DNA from: Bog-950 sp964493695
GTDB taxonomy: Bacteria > Bacteroidota > Bacteroidia > Chitinophagales > LD1
Reading direction: 5' to 3'
NCBI GenBank assembly: GCA_964493695.1
Contig: CAZBPG010000062.1
Location: forward strand, 1-24,341
Length of the DNA stretch: 24,341 nucleotides
The position numbers and the translations under genes were made by a program. Positions 1 through 8,442 of the stretch are shown here, in pieces (within the stretch, counting starts at the first letter, position 1; each line of letters starts with the position of its first letter). The notes beneath the pieces were generated by a model. That model worked only from the letters and a program-made list of their open reading frames with translations. It was not told where the DNA came from and ran no database searches.

Positions 1-131
1 AGCACCACACCAATAAGCATAGCCACCCCACCCAATATGCCGAACATGGTTGTGCCGGGAATAAAGAATATCTCTAAGAAGATAAGCAGCAGGCCAACAA
101 GAATAATAGTGATGATAATACCGAGAGCCAT
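1..131 (-). CDS. NfeD-like short membrane protein (5' part only)
   Basis: The first 43 codons of a minus-strand gene whose remainder lies beyond the left edge. The translation begins MALGIIITIILVGLLL and continues with LEIFFIPGTTMFGILGG, followed by a second hydrophobic stretch. The pattern of a membrane helix, E-I-F-F-I-P-G and a glycine-rich second helix is the hallmark of NfeD-family membrane proteins, which in full length carry a small C-terminal OB-fold domain and are often paired with SPFH/stomatin proteins or ClpP-class membrane proteases. The C-terminal domain and any partner gene are not visible. The ATG is the only in-frame start that precedes the first helix. Family assignment is from the motif only; the exact role is not known. 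Confidence 0.65.
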   Translation of the reverse strand, partial: MALGIIITIILVGLLLIFLEIFFIPGTTMFGILGGVAMLIGVV

Positions 132-357
132 GTGGCTAAGATAAAAGAACTAAGCAGAACGGAAAGAAAATACAGCCGGCTTGTAAGTTCACCTATTTAT
201 TTAAGATGGATTTTCAAAAAGCAAACAAAGCAATTTTCACGAAGTAGATTCATAAACCACCGGAAATTGCCTTCCCCCTGCTAAAATGTGACTCTCCATA
301 AACGCAAAAAGAGGGTGCGGAGAGACTTCCCCTGTTCTGTTGGCATAACCTTGAAAT

Positions 358-420
358 ATGTTTACACGACCGCTGTGTATACTTACATGACCGCGAAACA
401 TGCTTACACCACCACGTTTA
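358..420. repeat. three 21-bp direct repeats over the leuS stop codon
   Basis: Three consecutive units begin at 358, 379 and 400, each of the form ATRYTTACAYSACCRC plus five variable bases. The leuS stop codon lies in the third unit. Because the period is a multiple of three, the other two units repeat an in-frame TAA, so the array looks like a duplication of the end of leuS and its stop codon. No effect on the protein is expected. Confidence 0.6.
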
Positions 421-3337
421 CAATCTTTCCCCTTACGTAAATGAACTTCTTGGGCGGGTTGCCGTTGGTCCATTTCTGAACAGCTTCGAGGCCCAATACG
501 GTAGCCTGTGCCTCTTCGGGGCTAATATCTAAACGAAGTTCCACCTCGGCACGCACTTTACCGTTTATGCTTACCGGGTATTTGTGGCTGCTTTCCACCA
601 AATACTTCTCCTCTACTTTAGGGAAGGCTGCCTGATGCACACTGCCCTGATTTTTAAGTGCTATTTGCCACAGTTCTTCGGCAATAAACGGGGCAAAGGG
701 GGCAATGGCAATTACCAGCGGTTGCAGCACCTCGCGCTTGTGGCAGCCCAGGGTAGTTAACTCGTTGGTGGCAATCATAAAGCCCGATATGCAGGTGTTG
801 AAGTTAAGGCGCTCAATATCGTCCTCCAGTTTTTTGAGGGTTTTGTGCAGCACCTTCATTTCGGCAGGGGTGGCGGCATCGGTGGTTACCTGTAGGCCGC
901 TGTCGGCATAAAACAAACGCCAGAATTTTTTCAGGAAGTTAGACACCCCGCTAATGCCCTTATCGTCCCAGGGTTTGCTTTGCTCAATAGGGCCTAAGAA
1001 CATTTCGAACATGCGGAAACAATCGGCCCCGTGTTTGGCAATTACGTCATCGGGGTTTACTACGTTATACTTCGACTTGGACATTTTTTCGGGCTCAGAA
1101 CTACAAACAAATCCCATTTTTTGCTCCAAGAAAGCGGAAGATGTATACTGTGGTTTCCATGCCTTAAATGCATTAACATCCAGTACATCATTTATATCAA
1201 CAAACTCATTTGAAACTCGAACGTGTTCATACAACAAACCTTCATACCCAAACACAGTTTTATCCTCACTTGTATAGAAATTGTCGCTATAAAGTTGCTG
1301 GTAATCTATTGGAAGTTTGTTTCCTTTATTGATTTCCTCTTTTAGTGTTGGATATTGAACTAAATTGGTAAAGATTCCATAGCTAACAAACGTATTTGTT
1401 TTCACTAGACGATAAGCAAACTTAGAATTCCCCTGTATCATCCCCTGATTCACCAACTTCTTAAAAGGCTCATCGGTGGGCACGTAACCGAGGTCGAAAA
1501 GCACCTTGTGCCACATGCGGCTGTAAAGCAGGTGGCCTACGGCATGTTCGGCACCGCCAAAGTAAATGTCTACGTTTTGCCAGTAGTCTACCTTGTCCTT
1601 ACCGGCAAAAGCGGTAGGGTTGTTGGAGTCCATGTAGCGGAGAAAATACCAACTGCTGCCCGCATAGCCGGGCATGGTGTCGGTTTCCAGGCCCTGCTTT
1701 ACCCATTCAGCATTGTTGGCTAAAGGCGAGCGGCCATCGCCCGTGGGTTTAAAGCTGCTTACCTCGGGCAAAGCCAGGGGCAGTTCGCTTTCGCTCAGTG
1801 CCACGGGTATGTCGGCTTCATCGTTGCTGTTGTCGTCCACAAAAGCGCTGTCGGGTTCGCCCTGCACTTCGTATTTAACAGGGAAAGGCTCGCCCCAGTA
1901 GCGCTGGCGGCTGTAGCTGGCATCGCGCAGTTTGTAGTTTACCTTGCGCTGGCCTATGCCCATTTCCTCCACCTTGTTTATCATGGCTTCAATGGCATCG
2001 GTCACTTCCATGCCGTTCAAAAAACCGCTGTTTATCATTTTGCCCACCTTGTCTTCAATGGTAGCGCCCGGGTGCATGTTCTTGTCAATAATGTCCACTA
2101 TCGGCAAGCCGAACTTTTCGGCAAACTTCTTATCGCGCTCGTCATCGGCAGGCACGGCCATAATAGCGCCTGTGCCGTAACCGGCTAATACGTATTCGGC
2201 TGTCCATATCGGCAGCTTCTCGCCCGTAAACGGATGAATGGCATACGAGCCGGTAAAGCAGCCGGTTACTTTCTTTTCCTGCTGGCGCTCAACATCGCTG
2301 CGGCTTTTTACATACGCCAGGTACGATTCCATCTCTCTTCGTTGCTCGTTGGTAATTAAGCGCTCCATAAACTCGTGCTCGGGAGCAATTACCAAAAAGG
2401 TAGCACCAAACAGGGTATCAACGCGGGTGGTAAACACCTCTAAATCCAAACTGCTCTCCACACGGAATTTCAGTAAGCAGCCTTCGCTTCTTCCTATCCA
2501 GTTGCGCTGCTGTTCTTTCAGGCTCTCGCTCCAGTCAATGCGGTTTAGGCCTTCCAGCAGGCGGTCGGCATATTCGGTAATGCGCAGGCTCCACTGTCGC
2601 ATTTTTTTGCGGGTAACGGGGTAACCACCGCGCTCGCTCTTGCCGTCCTTTACTTCATCGTTGGCTAGTACACAACCCAGTGCCTCGCACCAGTTTACTG
2701 CGGTAAAGCTGCGGTAAGCCAGGCGGTAGCATTGCAGTATGCGTTCTTTCTGCTTGATGGAAAAGGTTGTCCAGTCGTGCGCGCTAAAGGCAGCGTGAAG
2801 CGTTTCATCGTATTGCTTCCATTCTTTGGTGCAGCCCCATTTTTCGAAGCCGCTTATGAGGGTTTCTATCGGCTCGGCTTTGTTGTGCTCGCGGTTATAC
2901 CAGCTGTTAAACAGCTTCAGGAAAATCCACTGTGTCCACTTGTAATAGTTCGGGTCGCTGGTTTTTACTTCGCGGCTCCAGTCGAAGCTAAAGCCTATTT
3001 TATCTAACTGCTGGCGGTAGCGGGCTATGGCTTTTTCGGTGGTAACAGCAGGGTGGGTGCCGGTTTCAATAGCGTATTGCTCGGCAGGCAAACCAAAGGC
3101 ATCGTAACCCATGGGGTGCAGTACGTTGTAGCCTTTCAGCCGCTTGTAGCGCGCATAAATATCGCTGGCCACATAGCCCAGCGGGTGGCCTACGTGCAGC
3201 CCCGCCCCACTGGGGTAGGGGAACATATCCAGCACATAATACTTGGGGCGCGAAGCATTTTCGGTTACTTTATATACTTCCTTCTCCGCCCAAAACTGTT
3301 TCCAGCGCTCTTCTATTTCGGTAAACTTATACTCCAT
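404..3337 (-). CDS. leuS: leucyl-tRNA synthetase
   Basis: Cytoplasmic class I aminoacyl-tRNA synthetase that charges tRNA-Leu; essential for translation. The 977-residue protein shows the HIGH motif as HVGH (residues 48-51) in the context PYPSGAGLHVGHPLGY. The editing domain (CP1) carries TTRVDTLFGATF and GTGAIMAVPADDERD, where many LeuRS have AHDERD. The tRNA-interacting GSSWYFLRYMD and YFGGAEHAVGHLLYSR segments follow, then KMSKS near residue 751, and the C-terminal region ends at VNVVV. The length exceeds E. coli LeuRS because of a roughly 110-residue insert between NQGMIQG and KMSKS, a place where Bacteroidota LeuRS are known to be long. The DNA of that insert (about 1090-1440) is clearly more AT-rich than the rest. 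The start codon follows no strong Shine-Dalgarno sequence, as usual in this phylum. The gene is complete. Confidence 0.97.
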   Translation of the reverse strand: MEYKFTEIEERWKQFWAEKEVYKVTENASRPKYYVLDMFPYPSGAGLHVGHPLGYVASDIYARYKRLKGYNVLHPMGYDAFGLPAEQYAIETGTHPAVTTEKAIARYRQQLDKIGFSFDWSREVKTSDPNYYKWTQWIFLKLFNSWYNREHNKAEPIETLISGFEKWGCTKEWKQYDETLHAAFSAHDWTTFSIKQKERILQCYRLAYRSFTAVNWCEALGCVLANDEVKDGKSERGGYPVTRKKMRQWSLRITEYADRLLEGLNRIDWSESLKEQQRNWIGRSEGCLLKFRVESSLDLEVFTTRVDTLFGATFLVIAPEHEFMERLITNEQRREMESYLAYVKSRSDVERQQEKKVTGCFTGSYAIHPFTGEKLPIWTAEYVLAGYGTGAIMAVPADDERDKKFAEKFGLPIVDIIDKNMHPGATIEDKVGKMINSGFLNGMEVTDAIEAMINKVEEMGIGQRKVNYKLRDASYSRQRYWGEPFPVKYEVQGEPDSAFVDDNSNDEADIPVALSESELPLALPEVSSFKPTGDGRSPLANNAEWVKQGLETDTMPGYAGSSWYFLRYMDSNNPTAFAGKDKVDYWQNVDIYFGGAEHAVGHLLYSRMWHKVLFDLGYVPTDEPFKKLVNQGMIQGNSKFAYRLVKTNTFVSYGIFTNLVQYPTLKEEINKGNKLPIDYQQLYSDNFYTSEDKTVFGYEGLLYEHVRVSNEFVDINDVLDVNAFKAWKPQYTSSAFLEQKMGFVCSSEPEKMSKSKYNVVNPDDVIAKHGADCFRMFEMFLGPIEQSKPWDDKGISGVSNFLKKFWRLFYADSGLQVTTDAATPAEMKVLHKTLKKLEDDIERLNFNTCISGFMIATNELTTLGCHKREVLQPLVIAIAPFAPFIAEELWQIALKNQGSVHQAAFPKVEEKYLVESSHKYPVSINGKVRAEVELRLDISPEEAQATVLGLEAVQKWTNGNPPKKFIYVRGKIVNVVV

Positions 3338-3530
3338 TCCGCCTGTTAAAAATGAGCGCCAAAGAAAGCCTAAATGCGCGTTTCGTCAAAGAGAGCTTAT
3401 AAAGTTGCTGAAAACAATGCCTCCCTTAGCGGGGCGAATGCGAGGTCATTAAGGTGTGCTTGGCAACTGCGGTTTGGTTTGGCAGGATAGGTAGCAGGTT
3501 GAGTGGCAGATTTTTATATAATGGGGCCTG

Positions 3531-4051
3531 CCAACAAGAATTAGCCTTGTTCTTGTTAGAAATTGACAATTTTAAATAAGGATTGCCTTTGTTCCAATTA
3601 GGAGTTCACGATTTCCAACAAGGAGTTCGCTTGTTCCAATAAGAAGTTCGCGATTTCCAATAAGAAGTGCCTTTGTTCCAATTAGAAGTTCGCGATTTCC
3701 AATAAGGAGTGCCCGTTTTCCAATAAGGAGTGCGCGTTTTCCAACAAGAAGTTCGCTTGTTCCAATTGGAAATTCACTTTTTCCGGTTCGGGATTATGAT
3801 TTCGAATTACAAATTGCCTTTTTGTAATTCAGGATTAGGATTCTTAATTACAAATTGCCGTTTTGTAATTACGGATTGAGATTTTGAATTACTTCTTCCC
3901 GATTTGTAATTACAAGTTCTCGTTTTGTAATTCAGTTTTATGATTTTGAATTACAAATCACCTTTCCGTAACTCAGAATTAGGATTTTGAGTTACTTTTT
4001 ACCGATTTTGAATTACAAGTTCCCGTTTTTTAATTCAGGATTAGGATTTTG
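3531..4051. repeat. degenerate 20-21-bp tandem array, 25 units
   Basis: Non-coding array between the 3' end of the glycosyltransferase gene and the 5' side of leuS. Thirteen units of exactly 21 bp start at 3531 and every 21 bases to 3783. Well-conserved ones begin CCAATAAGAAGTTCGCG and end in GATTT, TTGTT or GTTTT. From 3804 the core changes to AATTACAAATTGCC or TAATTCAGGATTAGGAT with the same period: twelve units of 20 or 21 bp, in total 248 bases. Each unit ends in a T-tract, so T/A tracts recur about every two helical turns. Units abut directly with no unique spacers, which rules out CRISPR. No start codon opens a long frame through it. Confidence 0.9.
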
Positions 4052-4107
4052 AAACAGGTGCTTGGGCGTAAGCGGTAAATTCAAAACCTCCCCTCCGCCA
4101 TCGGCAC

Positions 4108-4977
4108 CTATACCAGGCGGTAATTTTTATACTCCCCCACCGAAATGCCAAAAGTATGCTGCAGCCACCTGCGCAGGCGGTATTTCAGTTTCATGCGGCT
4201 TTGGGTAGTGTCGAATTCAAACTTCCAGTTTTGGCGGGCAATGCGTTCGTTCATAACTGCGGGGTGGGTGCCGGTAAACTTCTGTAAGGAATCAATGGTA
4301 TTATAATCGAACTCGCTGGCCTTTACAATGTTCTGTTCCATCCATTCATCGGAGTGCCACATTTTGTGGAAGTTTTCCTGCTTGCGCTGTTGTGCCTGCG
4401 GGTCTTTTACCCAGCCGTAGTGGTGCATAAAGGCCTCCACCGGCTTTACGCGCAGCTTCTCCTCCCTTTTTCTAAACCCCTGTGCATCGCCCCAACTGTT
4501 TATTTGCGGTTGGTTGCGTATCACCCGTATTTCTTTACGGTACCAGTTGTAAGCATCGGCCACATATTCATACGAGCCATAAAAGTGACGGTAGTTCAGC
4601 AGCAGGCCTTCTACATTTTTATGGCCTTTGTATTCGTGCATGGCGGTTAGCAGGTTATGGTAACCCTCTTCGTGCAGCACTTCATCGGCCTGTATGTAAA
4701 GGCACCAGTCGGCATCCTTAGCAATGTGCTGTTTGGCTTTGTCGGTTTCTACGGCCAGCACCCGCCCGCCTTTACGCAGGGAATCGTCCCACACGGTTTG
4801 CACCACTTTTATTTTAGGAGAAGCAATAGACTGAATAAGCGCCAGTGTATCGTCTTCGCTGTTACCTACGCTTACAATTACCTCATCGCAAAGGGGAAGA
4901 ATGGATTGAACGGATTCCACCACCGGGTAATCATATTTGATGGCATTGCGCACAATGGTAAAGCCGCTTACTTTCAT
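4108..4977 (-). CDS. family 2 glycosyltransferase
   Basis: Probable GT-A fold, GT2-type glycosyltransferase of 289 residues. The N-terminus MKVSGFTIVRNA with a following DEVIVSVGNSEDDT is the usual nucleotide-sugar binding start (residues 1-44). The DXD-type metal site is probably QADE at 96-99 in CLYIQADEVLHEEG. The C-terminal half has H-H-Y-G-W (MHHYGWVKDPQ) and a basic tail, but no transmembrane helix, so it should be a cytosolic or peripheral enzyme. Donor and acceptor sugars cannot be read from the sequence. Its start is two bases after the stop of the upstream BatA-N/VWA gene, so the two are probably co-transcribed. No polysaccharide cluster surrounds it, so it may act in lipid or surface glycan modification, which is an inference. 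Confidence 0.8.
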   Translation of the reverse strand: MKVSGFTIVRNAIKYDYPVVESVQSILPLCDEVIVSVGNSEDDTLALIQSIASPKIKVVQTVWDDSLRKGGRVLAVETDKAKQHIAKDADWCLYIQADEVLHEEGYHNLLTAMHEYKGHKNVEGLLLNYRHFYGSYEYVADAYNWYRKEIRVIRNQPQINSWGDAQGFRKREEKLRVKPVEAFMHHYGWVKDPQAQQRKQENFHKMWHSDEWMEQNIVKASEFDYNTIDSLQKFTGTHPAVMNERIARQNWKFEFDTTQSRMKLKYRLRRWLQHTFGISVGEYKNYRLV

Positions 4978-4979
4978 AG

Positions 4980-7004
4980 CTACACTTTCCAGAAACGAAG
5001 AAGAGCCACTTCACAAGCAAGAAAAAGCAGGGTGAGGATAATACACCACTTCCAAAGCGGTGTGCCTCTATCCAGTTCTTTAACCACAGCCGCTACTTCG
5101 GCATGGGCGCCATCTACTACGCTTACATTGCCCTGCAGATATTGTTCTTTTAAATCGGAAGCGGAAAAGAACTTTAAGTCCGATTCCTTGCGGTCGAAGT
5201 TAAGGGCAAGGGTTTCGTTCAACTCGGTGTTTTCTAAACTTACTTTATAAAAACCCGCTTTGCGCACCTGTTCGTTTAAGCCCAAAAGAATTTTATTGCC
5301 CACGGCATACTGCTCGGGAATAAACTCCACATTATCGCCTTTTACCTTGTAAGCCTTGTCGCCAGCGCCTTTTACGGCTTCTACTTCCACCCGCGTTTTA
5401 CTGCCAATAAAGTAGGCAATGTTGCTGCTGCGCATACTCAGCACCGACATTTTGTAAAGCATGGGAACAAAAATTCCGTGCACCGGCAACTCGCTGAAGC
5501 TTTTATCTAAGGGAGAAGCACACACATACAGTGAGCCGTTTTGGAAAGGATAGCGGCTTAAAAACGGGCTGCCGTCCTTTAGGGTAAGAATACTTTCTTC
5601 CTGCGAGGTGGTGGAGCGGGTAAAGGTGTAATACTTTAATGCACGCGGAAGGCTCATGTTCTCGGGCACTTTTTCAAATACATCTTTAAACACCTTCTGT
5701 TGCAGGTTGAGGGTAGCCATGTCCTGTGCCTGCTCGCTAAAGCCCGAAATGGAATTTGCCCGCAGGTTGTTCAGAAAGCGGTTGTAGCTTTCCACCTCGC
5801 ATTTATCGGAAGGAAACACCACCGCAGAACCGCCATCGCTGATGTAAGTGTTTACCGCAGCCGACAGCGTGGCCGAAATGCTTTTCAGGTTATCTAACAC
5901 CACCAGGCTGTTTCCTTTCAGCATATCGGGTTCAAACCCCGAAATGCTCACCGAAGTGTAATCGAACTCGGGTTGCTCCTTAAACATGGCATCGAGAAAA
6001 ACATTGGGGCGGCTTTCGTATACCGAAAGCACTTTTATTTTCTCTAGGGCATTAAAGGCTACAAAGTAGTTATCGTCATAGGTAATCGGGAAGTCGGAAA
6101 TAGAAAGTTCTGCCTTATTCCAACCGGCTTGTGTGGTAACAAAGCTGAGGGTATCTACCGCATACGAACCCGCAGCAATGTTCAACTCCGTCATGGTTTT
6201 GGTTTGGCCGTTCAGTTTAAAGGCAAGGCGGTTGTTTTCTACATCCTTCTCTCCGCTGTTGCTCACCTTTACTACCAAATTCAAGGGTTGGTTAAGCAAC
6301 TGCACCGGCTCAATAAACCAGCAGGTATCTATATACACGTTCGCCTGTGCATCGGCTGCCAATGGAATAAGGCTGTAGTTTACCGTGGAGTCTGGCTTAA
6401 ACGCACCAATACTTTTCTGAAAATCAGAGAGCAGGTAAGCCATTTTATTAGGGCTGTTTTCGGTGGCCAGCGCATCGCCCTGGCGTTTGGCTACATCATC
6501 TATGTTTCTGGTAGCCGGAGAAGGTTCTACTTCTTCCACCATAGTTAAAAACTCTTCTTTGCCTACTAAACGCTGGTGTTTGCCCTCGAAGTTGTTGGTG
6601 AGTAACTGAAATCGGTCTTCGGCTGAATAGTTCTTTACAATTTCTTTAGCCGCCAGTTTTGCTTTATCCAACAGGCTTTGCCCGTTGCTAACGGCATTCA
6701 TGGAAAAGGAGTTATCAATATAAATGCTTACAAACTTTTTGCCGCTGCTCAGTTGTGCCTTTTTAGCAGGTATAAAAGGCTGTGCAAATGCAAACACCAG
6801 AAATGCCAGCGCCAGTAAGCGGGAGGCCAACACCAGCAGGTGCTTTAGTTTACTGCGCGAAGCGGTTTCTTCTTTTACTTCTTTTAAAAACTTTACGTTG
6901 CTGAAATAAACCGTTTTAAACCTTCGGAAACTGAACAGGTGTATGATAACCGGAATGGCTAAAGCCAACAAAGCCCACAAAAAATACGGATATAGAAATT
7001 GCAC
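4980..7004 (-). CDS. BatA N-terminal / von Willebrand A domain membrane protein
   Basis: A 674-residue inner-membrane protein. Residues 1-75 contain two membrane segments and the phrase FLWALLALAIPVIIHLFSFRRF, typical of the aerotolerance-regulator (BatA) N-terminal domain. A VWA domain follows with an incomplete-looking MIDAS motif DNSFSM at 97-102 (the DxSxS signature is present). The long middle region (about 200-640) has alternating beta-strand character and is presumably periplasmic. A final helix TPLWKWCIILTLLFLACEVALLRFW anchors the C-terminus. Bacteroidota carry several such proteins in Bat operons or alone; the Bat proteins have been linked to oxidative and envelope stress, but the role of this stand-alone form is unknown. 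It is flanked by a secreted protein gene (26 bases upstream) and the glycosyltransferase (2 bases downstream), suggesting one transcription unit. Confidence 0.85.
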   Translation of the reverse strand: MQFLYPYFLWALLALAIPVIIHLFSFRRFKTVYFSNVKFLKEVKEETASRSKLKHLLVLASRLLALAFLVFAFAQPFIPAKKAQLSSGKKFVSIYIDNSFSMNAVSNGQSLLDKAKLAAKEIVKNYSAEDRFQLLTNNFEGKHQRLVGKEEFLTMVEEVEPSPATRNIDDVAKRQGDALATENSPNKMAYLLSDFQKSIGAFKPDSTVNYSLIPLAADAQANVYIDTCWFIEPVQLLNQPLNLVVKVSNSGEKDVENNRLAFKLNGQTKTMTELNIAAGSYAVDTLSFVTTQAGWNKAELSISDFPITYDDNYFVAFNALEKIKVLSVYESRPNVFLDAMFKEQPEFDYTSVSISGFEPDMLKGNSLVVLDNLKSISATLSAAVNTYISDGGSAVVFPSDKCEVESYNRFLNNLRANSISGFSEQAQDMATLNLQQKVFKDVFEKVPENMSLPRALKYYTFTRSTTSQEESILTLKDGSPFLSRYPFQNGSLYVCASPLDKSFSELPVHGIFVPMLYKMSVLSMRSSNIAYFIGSKTRVEVEAVKGAGDKAYKVKGDNVEFIPEQYAVGNKILLGLNEQVRKAGFYKVSLENTELNETLALNFDRKESDLKFFSASDLKEQYLQGNVSVVDGAHAEVAAVVKELDRGTPLWKWCIILTLLFLACEVALLRFWKV

Positions 7005-7029
7005 GGGGCTAAAATATTCTTTTGAAAAT

Positions 7030-8112
7030 TCAATCCAACGGAACAGGTGAAACGTTCAGGGCATCACTGCTGTTGGGGTTTCGGTTGTAGCCCCGCCAGA
7101 ACATGCGGCCGGTTCTGCCCAGGTGCCGTATTTCAGCGGTGCGCAGTTGCAGCAACAGAATATCGGAGTCTAGCAAAACCCAACCTTTGCGCTTGGCGGC
7201 AAACTGCGATGGCTGCGGAGCTGCATTACTCCCGCGCATACCTTCCTGCCACTCCTTATACAGTAAATCAACCGACAGGCGCATTTTACCGGTAGCCGGA
7301 CTATACTCCAGCGGAGTAATGTTATTATTCAACTGTAGCAGCCAGTGTGCTTCGTTCAGTACTACGCTAAAGGCCTTAATGCCCGCTACCGCCCTGTCGT
7401 ATATAGGAAAGGCGGAGCCGCTTATTATCTTCTCTTCGGGACGGTCGGTTACTTCTTCCTTACGGTCCCAGGAGTAACTGCGCGGAAAAAACTGCTCGGT
7501 AGCTTTGGTGCCGAATTCGTTTAACCCAATAATGAGGTAGTAAATTTCGAGCGTATAGTTAGCCGTGTTCCTGCCGCTGCATTCTATCGACTGGCAGTTA
7601 AACACAAAGCTATAGCGCACCTTAAACTGCAATTTGGTGGAGTCGGCAGAATATTCCGGGTCTTCCATAGACAAGCGCAGCAGTTGAATTTTATCGGCTC
7701 CGGCATCGCTCTTTAAATCGAAGCCGTTGAAAAGCGATACATAGTCGCTTCGGTTTTTCAGCCAGTCGTCCAGGGTTACTTCCACCAAAGCAGTGCCTTC
7801 GGAAAGTTGCTTTTCGCGGGCTTCGAGGCGAATGCTCCGGCAACCTTCTTTAAACACCACATCGCTGCTTTCCATATAAGTATAGTGCGAGGTAAAGTAG
7901 GTGCTATCGGGCCCCAAACCGGTAGCGCTGGCATGGGTAGATACCGGGGTGCCACTGTTGTATTGCACATAATCGCCAATACGGTTGCAGCGGTGGTTGT
8001 AGGTCCAGCTGTGTTGAAAGCCCCGCCAAATGATGGCTTTGTTGTATGGCTGTAGCTGGGCATTTAGCACAGGCGGGCAAAGCAAGAAAAACAACAGTGC
8101 TAAAAGGGGCAT
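7030..8112 (-). CDS. secreted protein of unknown function
   Basis: I do not recognise a family. The 360-residue product starts MPLLALLFFLLCPPVLNA followed by QLQPYNK, a clear Sec signal peptide with a probable cut after VLNA. The mature part is rich in aromatic and charged residues with beta-strand character. It includes four cysteines that could form disulphides (NHRCNRIGDY, KEGCRSIRLEA, FNCQSIECSGRN) and no transmembrane helix, so it is probably periplasmic or secreted. It precedes the BatA-N/VWA gene by 25 bases on the same strand, so the two may work together at the envelope; that is inference only. It may be the first gene of a three-gene unit ending with the glycosyltransferase. Codon use looks like that of leuS and the reading frame is intact. 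Confidence 0.7.
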   Translation of the reverse strand: MPLLALLFFLLCPPVLNAQLQPYNKAIIWRGFQHSWTYNHRCNRIGDYVQYNSGTPVSTHASATGLGPDSTYFTSHYTYMESSDVVFKEGCRSIRLEAREKQLSEGTALVEVTLDDWLKNRSDYVSLFNGFDLKSDAGADKIQLLRLSMEDPEYSADSTKLQFKVRYSFVFNCQSIECSGRNTANYTLEIYYLIIGLNEFGTKATEQFFPRSYSWDRKEEVTDRPEEKIISGSAFPIYDRAVAGIKAFSVVLNEAHWLLQLNNNITPLEYSPATGKMRLSVDLLYKEWQEGMRGSNAAPQPSQFAAKRKGWVLLDSDILLLQLRTAEIRHLGRTGRMFWRGYNRNPNSSDALNVSPVPLD

Positions 8113-8164
8113 TGTATTAACGGACGTGTTAACTTATAGAAAATTGTCATTTGTTCCCTGATTT

Positions 8165-8192
8165 TTTGAAGCCGAGTCTTTTAATATATTCG
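8165..8192 (+). promoter_or_regulatory. candidate promoter for the tRNA-Pro leader
   Basis: TTTG at 8165-8168 and TATATTCG at 8185-8192 resemble the Bacteroidota sigma-A elements TTTG and TAnnTTTG, but the 16-base spacing is shorter than usual. Transcription would start near 8199 and run into the hairpin and the tRNA. Confidence 0.35.
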
Positions 8193-8238
8193 CAGCCCTG
8201 TTGGGTGAAGCTGACTTCACATGCAGCACTCAGGAGAT

Positions 8239-8262
8239 ACACAGATGTTCTCTGTGTTTTTT
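8239..8262 (+). terminator. short hairpin with T-run abutting tRNA-Pro
   Basis: ACACAGA (8239-8245) pairs perfectly with TCTGTGT (8251-8257) around a five-base loop, and six T residues end exactly one base before the tRNA. It has the form of an intrinsic terminator but sits immediately in front of the mature tRNA 5' end. It could end a short transcript of about 60 bases or be part of the pre-tRNA leader. Confidence 0.5.
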
Positions 8263-8336
<74 letters not shown>

Positions 8337-8348
8337 CGGTTGAAAGTG

Positions 8349-8382
8349 AACGGTTTACAGAGGAATTTGTAAACCGTTTTTT
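8349..8382 (+). terminator. intrinsic terminator of tRNA-Pro
   Basis: An 11-bp perfect stem AACGGTTTACA/TGTAAACCGTT with an eight-base loop is followed by a run of six T residues, 12 bases beyond the tRNA. Its position and T-run fit a rho-independent terminator for the tRNA transcript. Confidence 0.85.
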
Positions 8383-8407
8383 ATTTCGGTTTACACTTTG
8401 GGTTACA
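8351..8407. repeat. short direct repeats CGGTTTACA after tRNA-Pro
   Basis: CGGTTTACA occurs at 8351-8359 and 8387-8395, its inverse lies in the terminator (8368-8376), and a variant GGGTTACA is at 8400-8407. Repeats of this kind next to a tRNA can be recombinase arm or core sites, but they may also be a by-product of the terminator. Confidence 0.35.
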
Positions 8408-8432
8408 CTGAATTGCCTACTTAGGCACCCTT

Positions 8433-8442
8433 NNNNNNNNNN
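8433..8442. other. assembly gap (10 N)
   Basis: Ten consecutive N. A round number of this kind is a scaffolding placeholder, so the true distance and even the adjacency of the two sides are not established by this sequence. Confidence 0.95.

Noticed and set aside
237..473. 78-codon minus-strand frame downstream of leuS
   Set aside because: It overlaps the leuS 3' end in another frame and is largely made of the 21-bp repeat translation; no recognisable domain.
3570..3830. Open plus-strand frame through the tandem array giving heptapeptide repeats (VPIRSSR-like)
   Set aside because: A period divisible by three keeps frames open by itself; there is no start codon or ribosome site and the second half of the array contains stops and 20-bp units.
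3531..4051. Array considered as CRISPR
   Set aside because: Units abut directly, vary in sequence and have no unique spacers; no cas gene in the window.
7776..8063. 95-codon minus-strand frame inside the secreted-protein gene
   Set aside because: It is a shadow frame; the 360-codon frame has a signal peptide and consistent codon use.
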